Assembly: GCF_000943555.1 (NCBI RefSeq)
Contig: NZ_JTDV01000010.1
Location: forward strand, 124,001-188,000
Length of the DNA: 64,000 nucleotides
Reading direction: 5' to 3'
DNA from: Neotamlana nanhaiensis
Lineage (GTDB): Bacteria > Bacteroidota > Bacteroidia > Flavobacteriales > Flavobacteriaceae
A model generated the notes under the pieces. That model had not been told where the DNA came from, searched no databases, and saw nothing but the letters and a program-made list of their open reading frames with translations. A program made the position numbers and the translations under genes. Shown in pieces: positions 43,538 through 50,928 of this stretch (the first letter of the stretch is position 1; every line of letters begins with the position of its first letter).

Positions 43538-43620
43538 ACCCCAACAAATTGGGGTCGGGCTATCCACTATATCTTTTTCTCATACTTCAAAAAAGGATGC
43601 CGTTACTATCCCTAATCCGC
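43538..43620. repeat. Dispersed flavobacterial intergenic repeat element (candidate)
   Basis: The element starts with a perfect hairpin ACCCCAACAAATTGGGGT (43538-43555), continues GTCGGGCTATCCACTATATC, then TTTTT...AAAAA flanking a variable loop, then GGATGCCG and CTATCCCTAA. I recall near-identical elements, with a variable central loop, between genes in many Flavobacteriaceae. Its end overlaps the stop codon and last codons of the convergent oxidoreductase gene. Only one copy is seen in this window. Confidence 0.55.
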
Positions 43621-44664
43621 TTCAGTAAACCTAGCAATATTTATTTCGGTATTTAAAGCTTCTTGGTTTTCAATAAAATTATAAAGTTGTTTAGCGGCAT
43701 AAGGCCCAATCATAACGCCACGTGTACCTAAACCATTTAAAACATGAAGGTTTTTATGCTTATGGTGTGTACCAACCAACGGGCGTCTATCGATAACTGT
43801 TGGTCGCATTCCCGCTACTTGATTAACCACTTTGTACTCGCAATTAATTAGTTTCTTTAACTTTTCGGTTAATTCTAACTTTGCTTTTTCTGTGGTGCTA
43901 TACGAGGTATCTTTCCACTCGTAAGTGGCGCCAACCGTATACAAATGATCTCCTAACGGAATTAAAAACACGCCAGATTTTAATACAAAATCGATATTAA
44001 TTTTAGGAGCATAAATGGTAACTAGTTCGCCTTTTGTACCAACTAGTGGTAAATAATTAAAAAACGGATTGCTTTTTAAGCCATACCCTTCTGCAAACAC
44101 AATATGATTTGCAGTAATTTGCTTATAATTAATTTTGCTGTCTATAAATTGAATAGCTTCATAATTAAATGCTTCTTCAAAAAACAAATCTTCTTTAAAC
44201 AAATCTTCTTTATAAGCATCAATCAAGGTTTTAACATCTACTTTTCCCGAATGCAACACTTCGCCAAAGCCAAAAGGCGCTTTTATGGTTTCATTTGTAT
44301 TTTTTACCAATTTAGTTGATAAAAACGGAGCTAGCAAAGGCTTGTCGGAAGCTGTAAACCAATCGTTTTGCTCTTCGGTTGATGCAAATTTGCGATAAAC
44401 AGGCAATTTGTAATCTAACTTTATTTGTAATCGCTTTTCAATTTTGGCGTACATTGGCAATGCTAAATCCAGTTGTTCCTTGCTTTTCCAAACCGAGGTA
44501 AACCGTCGTAATACTACGGGATTATACAATCCGCCAGCCACCACCGACGATTTTTGCGAAGCATCATCAAAAACAACAAAAGTTTTATTATTGGCTTTAA
44601 GTTGTTCGCAAAAACTAACACCTGCAATGCCTGACCCGACAATTATATAATCTACCTGTTTCAC
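43612..44664 (-). CDS. FAD-dependent oxidoreductase (DAO family, glycine oxidase-like)
   Basis: A 350-residue flavoenzyme of the D-amino acid oxidase superfamily. The FAD-binding GxGxxG motif is at residues 9-14 (VGSGIAG), the second half shows VGTKGELVTIYAP and VGATYEWKDTSY, and the FAD site closes with VAGMRPTVIDRRPLVG and LHVLNGLGTRGVMIGPYAA. It resembles ThiO/MnmC-type oxidases, which oxidise secondary amines. No thi or mnm genes are near, so the substrate is open. Its last codons lie within the intergenic repeat element. Confidence 0.85.
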   Translation of the reverse strand: MKQVDYIIVGSGIAGVSFCEQLKANNKTFVVFDDASQKSSVVAGGLYNPVVLRRFTSVWKSKEQLDLALPMYAKIEKRLQIKLDYKLPVYRKFASTEEQNDWFTASDKPLLAPFLSTKLVKNTNETIKAPFGFGEVLHSGKVDVKTLIDAYKEDLFKEDLFFEEAFNYEAIQFIDSKINYKQITANHIVFAEGYGLKSNPFFNYLPLVGTKGELVTIYAPKINIDFVLKSGVFLIPLGDHLYTVGATYEWKDTSYSTTEKAKLELTEKLKKLINCEYKVVNQVAGMRPTVIDRRPLVGTHHKHKNLHVLNGLGTRGVMIGPYAAKQLYNFIENQEALNTEINIARFTEAD

Positions 44665-44715
44665 CTTGCGAATATATGCAGAAAATGTTTCTTATTTTAT
44701 GTGACTATTTAAAAT

Positions 44716-44745
44716 AAAAACGCCCACTAAAAAGCGGGCGTTTGT
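44716..44745 (-). terminator. Terminator after gldN
   Basis: AAACGCCC-actaaaaagc-GGGCGTTT (44718-44743) forms an 8-bp GC-rich stem between gldN (stop at 44766) and the oxidoreductase gene, and would stop minus-strand transcription after the gld operon. Confidence 0.85.
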
Positions 44746-44765
44746 TTTATAAAGCTAATTTAAAA

Positions 44766-45701
44766 TTAGTATGTCCACATATCTAATTCAAAATCTCTTA
44801 TTTTATCTTTAATTCTTTCAGACTCTAGCAATTGCATTAAAGCATCTTCTGCAACATACTCGTTAATTGCACGATCTCCTTGGACATTTTGTTCTCTATA
44901 AATATATCCGTGGAAACGTCTTGCATTTAAAATATGATCGAAAGAAAATGGCATCGAACTATTTTCGTTATTAAATGCTTTAGCTCTGTGTAATACATCT
45001 CTAGCCGAAGGATAAAATACCCAAAACAAAGGAATTGGCTTTTTGTTTATTTCATCATCCGAGTTTTTAAATCGAGCTTCTGGTGCCGCAGGTGCGATAG
45101 CTAATATTCTGTATTTCATTTCTGCTTGACGCTTATCGAAATACCAGAATCCTTTAATCATATACTCCTGAATATCGGCAGCTGTAATAGTTTCAACTAT
45201 TTTATACATCTCAGGTAAAATAGAAGGATCTTGTTCGTAATCCTCCATTGAATATCCCATATCATTTAAATAATTGGTACCTTCTTCAGTAACCGATGAG
45301 AAGTTTAAAACATCATCAATCTGACTCATAGAACGCTCTTCTTTAAAGTAAGAATCAGCATAAACAGTAGCTATGTCACCGTTTTGTATCGCCTCAATTA
45401 ATACTGTAAATAAAGACTTTCTATCGGCGGTCATATTATTCTCATCAATAGGATATAACAGCGGAAAATTTGCTCTTTGATTTAAATCGACTCTTTCCCA
45501 TACCATTTTTCCAAATAATATGTCACGATCTCCAACATAACCATATTCTAAAGGCTTGTCGTTATCTAAAGAAATTTGTTCTTCTGTTTTAAGACCAATT
45601 TCGTCTGGCGATTTAGCATTAAGTAAGTTAAACTGTGCAAAAGTAGAAGACACAGTTATTACTGTTATTAGTATGCTAAAATTTATCTTCTTTAAATTCA
45701 T
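44766..45701 (-). CDS. gldN: Type IX secretion/gliding protein GldN
   Basis: GldN is a periplasmic partner of the GldK lipoprotein ring of the type IX secretion system. The 311-residue protein has a signal peptide ending near TFAQF (about residue 22) and the family sequence features EYGYVGDRDILFGKMVWERVDLNQ, GFWYFDKRQAEMKYRILAIAP and the C-terminal RIKDKIRDFELDMW. It follows gldM by 45 bases and closes the gldK-L-M-N operon, ahead of a strong terminator. Confidence 0.96.
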   Translation of the reverse strand: MNLKKINFSILITVITVSSTFAQFNLLNAKSPDEIGLKTEEQISLDNDKPLEYGYVGDRDILFGKMVWERVDLNQRANFPLLYPIDENNMTADRKSLFTVLIEAIQNGDIATVYADSYFKEERSMSQIDDVLNFSSVTEEGTNYLNDMGYSMEDYEQDPSILPEMYKIVETITAADIQEYMIKGFWYFDKRQAEMKYRILAIAPAAPEARFKNSDDEINKKPIPLFWVFYPSARDVLHRAKAFNNENSSMPFSFDHILNARRFHGYIYREQNVQGDRAINEYVAEDALMQLLESERIKDKIRDFELDMWTY

Positions 45702-45746
45702 ATTATTTTTAAATTTTATTACTGAAAAAATGGTATTAAATATAAA

Positions 45747-47321
45747 TTAATTGGTTAATTCAACTGCAACTGATGATACCGGAGGTAAAATATAAGTTGA
45801 GTTACCTTTAATTCTTGCTTTAATATCAAGGATTTGAACTACATCACCACGCTTTGCCTTTTTAAGAGCAGATTTTGCAGCATCATTAAATTTTTGACCT
45901 GTTACAGTAACCGTTGGCTGTCCTGGTACTTTTACACTAAAAGACTTTACTTCTATTGGCAAATCGAAATCGAAATCTTCTAATAAAGCACCAACAACTC
46001 CTATTTCCACGTTACGTCTTGGTAATTTTAAACTACCTGTATTACCTGGCTTACCAATTAAAGTTCCTGTTGGCTTAGGAATGTTTTTAATTCTAAACGT
46101 AGCATTATCACTTACTTTAGAGCCATCAGGTAAAACACCGCTTACGTTTATAGTTACTTCACGACCTTTTACTTTGGTAACATCCATTATGTATTTACCA
46201 TTTCCTGCTGATGATAAACCTGGTGCATTCACAGATACTTTATTTGACGGTACTCCAGCAAAAGATATAGTCATTGGGTTTTTAACACCACGGTAAACTA
46301 CATTCATTTTATCTGCAGAAATAGTTGCTGCGTTTGGCTTAGCTACAGTAGCGAATGATGAATTGACAGGAACTTCAATTTCCTCTCCACCTTCGCCAAA
46401 AATAAGTTTCCCTTCAATTTTGTGTTCTCCAACACTACCTGTACCTATTTTTAATTTTACTTTACCATCTTCTATATCATATTGATTTTTGCTTAATGCT
46501 CTGCCGTCTAAAGTTAATTCAACTCTGTTTGGTTTTGTAGATGCATCTTTACGACCTAATACAATTTGCCCGTCGAACTGCTCACCGTTAAAGTAAGCTG
46601 ATTTAGACGTTTCCATTAAAGTAGTATAGTTTGTCATAGACACCTCACTTGCTAATGTACCTTGTAACATACCAGATAACACTTCGCTTTCTGTAGTTTT
46701 AATATCGGCCTGTAACTGCGTCATTTTAGTTAATGATGCTACAAGTGGAAAACCTTTATAGTGATAGTCTAACCAATCGATTTTAATATTATCTCTGTTA
46801 GTAACTTGATCTGTGTTAAATTTCTTTTCCACATCTTTAATAACAGATTCCATACCTGGTTGGGTTTTTAAAACCTCAACAACTCCTTCTCTAAAGCCAT
46901 TAATGTGATTTAAAAATGCTGTACCTTCTTCGGTAAGTTTATCGCCTTTAAATAAATGTTGATCTAAATAATCACCTTTATCCATTACTTCGTAATCGGT
47001 TGGATTATCAACAGTAGCTACCATCTTGCTTTTTAAATCTGCAAGAAAACCATCAAATTCGTGTGCAAGCTTATCAATTTGATCTGCTTTAGCCTTTAAA
47101 GGTAAATATTTATCTGGTTGTTCTGAAGCCTTTTGCTCTAAACTAGCAACAAAGTTTGCATTTCTGGCTTCGGTTGCTTCGTTAGACTCTACTAGCTTTT
47201 CGTTCATTAATCCGAAAGCTGAAAGTACTTCTTTTGACATATTTAATGCTAACATTGCAATGAAGATTAAATACATCAAGTTAATCATTTTCTGTCTTGG
47301 GGTTAAATTTCCTCCTGCCAT
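45747..47321 (-). CDS. gldM: Type IX secretion/gliding motor protein GldM
   Basis: GldM forms, with GldL, the proton-driven rotary motor of type IX secretion and gliding. It has 524 residues with one N-terminal transmembrane helix (about residues 13-33, starting after TPRQKMINLMYLIF) and a long periplasmic part of helical and beta-sandwich domains (GNGKYIMDVTKVKG, PAGVPSN-type loops). The N-terminal TPRQKMIN motif and the length are characteristic. It lies 62 bases after gldL. Confidence 0.97.
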   Translation of the reverse strand: MAGGNLTPRQKMINLMYLIFIAMLALNMSKEVLSAFGLMNEKLVESNEATEARNANFVASLEQKASEQPDKYLPLKAKADQIDKLAHEFDGFLADLKSKMVATVDNPTDYEVMDKGDYLDQHLFKGDKLTEEGTAFLNHINGFREGVVEVLKTQPGMESVIKDVEKKFNTDQVTNRDNIKIDWLDYHYKGFPLVASLTKMTQLQADIKTTESEVLSGMLQGTLASEVSMTNYTTLMETSKSAYFNGEQFDGQIVLGRKDASTKPNRVELTLDGRALSKNQYDIEDGKVKLKIGTGSVGEHKIEGKLIFGEGGEEIEVPVNSSFATVAKPNAATISADKMNVVYRGVKNPMTISFAGVPSNKVSVNAPGLSSAGNGKYIMDVTKVKGREVTINVSGVLPDGSKVSDNATFRIKNIPKPTGTLIGKPGNTGSLKLPRRNVEIGVVGALLEDFDFDLPIEVKSFSVKVPGQPTVTVTGQKFNDAAKSALKKAKRGDVVQILDIKARIKGNSTYILPPVSSVAVELTN

Positions 47322-47383
47322 TTTAAATTAGGTTTTTTGGTTAATTAATTGAGTGATTTGGGATTAAAAATTAACGTTCCTAA

Positions 47384-48019
47384 TTAACTTTTGTTCATAG
47401 CAGAAAGCATACCACCATATACACCATTTAATGATGATAAGTTTGATGCTAAAGATTGCATTTGCTCTTTTACTTTAGCAGCGTTTTCAACAGACTCCTC
47501 GTTAATAGCAGCTTGTTTGTTAATGCTTTCTAATTGTACTTTGTAAAGGCTATTTAAAGATTCCATTTGCGCAGCGGCTAACGATAATTCTTCACCATAT
47601 TTTTTAGTAGCTGCAACAGAATCAACAGTAGATCCCATGTTTCTAGCTGCTCCTTCAAAGTTTTTAATACTGTCTCCAAGGCTAGCGATTAATTCACCAT
47701 CAATTTTAGCCTCTTTTAATAAATCGTCAAGTTTTTTAGATAAAACACCTTCAGCATCAGCGCTTTCTCTTTCAGTTTTTTCGCCACCAGCTAATTCTGG
47801 GTAAACTAAAGACCAATCTAACTCATCATCTACAGGTTCGAATGCCGATAGGGCGAAAATAATTGCCTCCGATACCAGACCAATTGTTAACAGTACGTTA
47901 CCTGTTAAAGGACCAAACTCAATGTGAGTAATTTTGAATAATGCTCCTAGGATTACAACTGCTGCTCCTAATCCGTAAGCCATATTCATGAACTTTTTGC
48001 TTGCTTTTGACTTTGCCAT
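47384..48019 (-). CDS. gldL: Type IX secretion/gliding motor protein GldL
   Basis: A 211-residue inner-membrane protein with two transmembrane helices near the N-terminus (about residues 12-32 and 38-60); the sequence ITHIEFGPLTGNVLLTIGLVSEAIIFALSAFEP includes the acidic residue in the second helix used for proton coupling in the GldLM motor. The rest is a long cytoplasmic coiled coil. It lies 94 bases after gldK. Confidence 0.97.
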   Translation of the reverse strand: MAKSKASKKFMNMAYGLGAAVVILGALFKITHIEFGPLTGNVLLTIGLVSEAIIFALSAFEPVDDELDWSLVYPELAGGEKTERESADAEGVLSKKLDDLLKEAKIDGELIASLGDSIKNFEGAARNMGSTVDSVAATKKYGEELSLAAAQMESLNSLYKVQLESINKQAAINEESVENAAKVKEQMQSLASNLSSLNGVYGGMLSAMNKS

Positions 48020-48039
48020 AATTTTCGATTTTTAATGTA

Positions 48040-48066
48040 AGTAGGTTAATACTTAGTAGGTTAATA
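48040..48066. repeat. Short direct repeat in the gldK-gldL spacer
   Basis: AGTAGGTTAATA occurs at 48040-48051 and again at 48055-48066, a 15-bp period, in the 94-base spacer between gldK and gldL. Its role is unknown; it may be a simple tandem duplication. Confidence 0.5.
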
Positions 48067-48113
48067 GTTATTATAAAATAGTATTGATTAAAAAATTTTT
48101 GATTGTTAAACCG

Positions 48114-49472
48114 TTACTGTGTTACGTTTGTCCCCATATAATCTTGAACGGTTCTAAAGCCAATGTAGCTTCTTGCTGAGTCTTGATATTCGTAGTCGCG
48201 TGAGCTAACTTGTAAAAAGTACGCTACATCTTTCCACGAACCACCTCTAACAATTTTACGTCTGTTATTTTTATCGTTAACACTTGGGTTAATTGTAGAC
48301 GTGTATTGGTATGCTGAGGCATCGTAGGATGCGTTTATCCATTCTGATACATTACCTGCCATATTATATAAATTATAATCGTTAGGCTCGTAAGATTTTG
48401 CTTCGACTGTATATAATGCTTGATCTGCGGCATAATCTCCTCTTACAGGTTTGAAGTTTGCCATAAAACAACCTCTATCGCTTTTTGTATAAGGACCACC
48501 CCAAGGGTAGGTTGCAGCTTGCAGTCCACCACGTGCAGCATATTCCCACTCTGCTTCCGATGGTAATCTAAATGAATTTACAAAAGCAGCTCCTTTTCTT
48601 GATTTTTGGTATGCGTTCTTGTTAATAGTACGCCACTCACAAAAGGCTTTTGCTTGCATCCAAGTTACACCAACTACTGGATATTCACCATAGGCATCGT
48701 GCCAGAAATAATCGTTGTGCATTGGTTCGTTATACGAGTATGCAAAATCTCTAATCCAAACTGTAGTATCTGGATAAATTTCAATTTCTTCTTTTTTAAT
48801 GGCTTCTTTACGCTTAATGCCACGTTTTCTAGCAGCTTCTTGAATATCCATATAACTGTATTGAAACTTAAACTTTTTAACATCCCAAGTACGTTGCCCG
48901 TTGTATGATTCTTCTAAAGGCAAATACATCGTATCCATGATCTCTGCATAATATTCGTCTGGATAGTCTGAAGTATCGAAAATTAAATCGACATCACGGT
49001 TTATTTTTCTACCTTCAAAACCAGTTGGCCCTAAACCGGTATAGTTTTCGAACATATATTTTTCGTAAACCGACATGTTTGCGGTATCTGCATCTTTAAA
49101 TGCAAACTCACCAATACCACCATCTTCTGGCAATTTACCAACCTCGTCGGCAAGTACAGCTAGTTTATATCTAAGAATTGAATCTCTTACCCAGTTAACA
49201 AATTGGCGGTATTCGCTATTTGTTATTTCTGTTGCGTCCATATAAAAGGCTCTAACAGTTACTGTTTTTGAAGGGGCATCATGAACACCAGCAAGATCGT
49301 CGTCTGCTTTACCCATAATAAATGCGCCTCCAGGAATAAGTTCCATGCCATATGGCTTTTCTGGATGCCATTTTTTTCCTTTAACACCTACTAGCTCGCC
49401 TCTATCGTTAGAGCCACAACTTGCTAGCATTGCTATTACTGCAGTTAATAAAATAAACTTCTTCATATCCAT
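48114..49472 (-). CDS. gldK: Type IX secretion/gliding lipoprotein GldK
   Basis: GldK is an outer-membrane lipoprotein that forms a periplasmic ring with GldN. It has 452 residues, a lipobox ending ASC (Cys 19), and a formylglycine-generating-enzyme/SUMF1-like fold: GGAFIMGKADDD, FYMDATEITNSEYRQF, the Trp-rich VTWMQAKAFCEWR, RLPSEAEWEYAARGG and IVRGGSWKDVAYFLQV. Catalytic activity is not expected in this family. It is the first gene of the operon; either of two ATGs two codons apart may be used. Confidence 0.96.
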   Translation of the reverse strand: MDMKKFILLTAVIAMLASCGSNDRGELVGVKGKKWHPEKPYGMELIPGGAFIMGKADDDLAGVHDAPSKTVTVRAFYMDATEITNSEYRQFVNWVRDSILRYKLAVLADEVGKLPEDGGIGEFAFKDADTANMSVYEKYMFENYTGLGPTGFEGRKINRDVDLIFDTSDYPDEYYAEIMDTMYLPLEESYNGQRTWDVKKFKFQYSYMDIQEAARKRGIKRKEAIKKEEIEIYPDTTVWIRDFAYSYNEPMHNDYFWHDAYGEYPVVGVTWMQAKAFCEWRTINKNAYQKSRKGAAFVNSFRLPSEAEWEYAARGGLQAATYPWGGPYTKSDRGCFMANFKPVRGDYAADQALYTVEAKSYEPNDYNLYNMAGNVSEWINASYDASAYQYTSTINPSVNDKNNRRKIVRGGSWKDVAYFLQVSSRDYEYQDSARSYIGFRTVQDYMGTNVTQ

Positions 49473-49515
49473 AGAAAACTCGAGGTTAATTATTTTAGCT
49501 TCTTATTTGAGAGCG

Positions 49516-49546
49516 TAAACATATTTATATATTTTTTAAAAAACAA
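49516..49546 (-). promoter_or_regulatory. Promoter of the gldK-L-M-N operon
   Basis: On the minus strand TATGTTTA (complement of 49516-49523) is one base off the -7 consensus, with TTG (complement of 49544-49546) 20 bases upstream. Transcription would start near 49509, about 37 bases before the gldK ATG. Confidence 0.5.
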
Positions 49547-49559
49547 CTTTTTATCTAAA

Positions 49560-49603
49560 AAATTTACATTTCATCGTATAAAATTTACATTTTACCGATG
49601 AAA
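49560..49603. promoter_or_regulatory. Candidate operator upstream of gldK: 21-bp-spaced direct repeats inside an inverted repeat
   Basis: AAATTTACATTT occurs at 49560-49571 and 49581-49592, exactly 21 bp apart. The interval is framed by the inverted pair TTTCATCG (49569-49576) and CGATGAAA (49596-49603). The repeats would be about 50-83 bp upstream of the predicted gldK start of transcription, a usual place for an activator. Confidence 0.45.
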
Positions 49604-49627
49604 AGAGCGTTTGAGCTAATTTATACC

Positions 49628-50794
49628 TTACACACTATTCTTTTGTATTGCCTTATACCAACGGTCTGGTACTTTGTTATTACAGGCATCGACGTAATCT
49701 TGATGCATGCATGGTAATAACGTGTGTCTTTTTAATTTATTATTAACATTCGACAAAAAAGGAATTTCAATCCACCATCGTCCTGTTTTATTACTCTTAT
49801 AAAACACCAACTCCTCTGATTCTGTTAAAGTTATAAATTTTTGAAAATTATTTTCATTTGAAAAATCATCGTCGTTTACACGATAATTTACCCCTTCAAC
49901 AAAGTACCAAATCATTTGTGCTATTAGCATTGCAGTTACTTCGTCGTTTTTTGAAGATTTATATTCGTAAATACCAAAAGAACTTACCTTATTACTTATA
50001 CCTGCGTAACGCGTTATGGCACATATTTCTTTTCCATCGAAACCGTTTGGTGAATATTTTTGTTTTAAACTGACGTCTGAACTTTTAATAGAAGACATAT
50101 CGACCGAAACAATATTTGCATCGCGCATTACTGGTTCGGCTAGTGTTATATTATTTGAAATTTCACCTAAGCGGTAATATTCGAAATACAAGCTCTCCAT
50201 TAAATCTATTTCTTCCTGCGGATTAAAATAAGTTTGGTAGCCTACTGTGGCGTAATTAAATAAATTATAAGGTTTGTCTAAAATTATTTTCCCAACAAAA
50301 CTGTTATTTTTTATGGGTTTACTGGAATCGCCTAAATTAAACTTCCCATCTACATTCACAATATTAACCATTGGCACCAAATTATCGTAAGCTCGATAGT
50401 TGGCATAGGTTAAATCTTGCGAACCTCCTAAAATTACAGGAATAATATCCGCTTTTATTAAGCTAATTATAGATTCTTTTAAAGCGAAGTAAGTATCGTT
50501 TACAGTTTCTCCTTTGTGAATATCTCCCAAATCGGCGATTGAAACATGCCAACCACCAGGAAATAAGCCATAAAATGCTTTACGAATTTCGTTTAACTGA
50601 AAAGTTTCTCCAATATAGTTAACATCATTACGATTTTCTAAAACACCTATTATGGCAATTTTTACACCTTGTAAATCTGGTATACCATTTTGCTCGGAGT
50701 GAATTTTTATTTTTTTGCCTAAAGCTTGCAGCGAAAGTAACTCGTTATGAGCTAACACAGTATCTGGCACTGGTGATAAAAAACTAAAATCCAT
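49628..50794 (-). CDS. Arginase/formimidoylglutamase-fold protein with lost metal ligands
   Basis: A 388-residue protein of the arginase-deacetylase/ureohydrolase fold. The order of the three metal motifs is kept, but most ligands are altered. The GGDH motif reads GGSQDLTY (His to Gln), the DAHxD motif reads VDGKFNLGD (His to Lys, second Asp to Asn), and SxDxDxxDP reads SVDMSSIKSSD (second Asp to Ser). The two-manganese centre is therefore unlikely and the protein is probably not a hydrolase. It lies between topA and gldK on the same strand, a position it also has in other gliding flavobacteria as far as I recall. A structural or regulatory role is possible. Confidence 0.8.
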   Translation of the reverse strand: MDFSFLSPVPDTVLAHNELLSLQALGKKIKIHSEQNGIPDLQGVKIAIIGVLENRNDVNYIGETFQLNEIRKAFYGLFPGGWHVSIADLGDIHKGETVNDTYFALKESIISLIKADIIPVILGGSQDLTYANYRAYDNLVPMVNIVNVDGKFNLGDSSKPIKNNSFVGKIILDKPYNLFNYATVGYQTYFNPQEEIDLMESLYFEYYRLGEISNNITLAEPVMRDANIVSVDMSSIKSSDVSLKQKYSPNGFDGKEICAITRYAGISNKVSSFGIYEYKSSKNDEVTAMLIAQMIWYFVEGVNYRVNDDDFSNENNFQKFITLTESEELVFYKSNKTGRWWIEIPFLSNVNNKLKRHTLLPCMHQDYVDACNNKVPDRWYKAIQKNSV

Positions 50795-50928
50795 TAAAAA
50801 TAAGAGTGGTTATTTTACATATTGATTAACACAAATATTAAAAGAATAAATGGATTTTCTTATAGCTTTTTGAAAAAATCACAAGAATACTACACAACAA
50901 AACACAAATAGCTTAGCAAACAGTTTAT

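Noticed and set aside
48606-48908. Plus-strand open frame of 100 codons inside gldK
   Set aside because: Antisense shadow of a conserved gene with no promoter or recognisable product; the same holds for the other antisense frames across the window.
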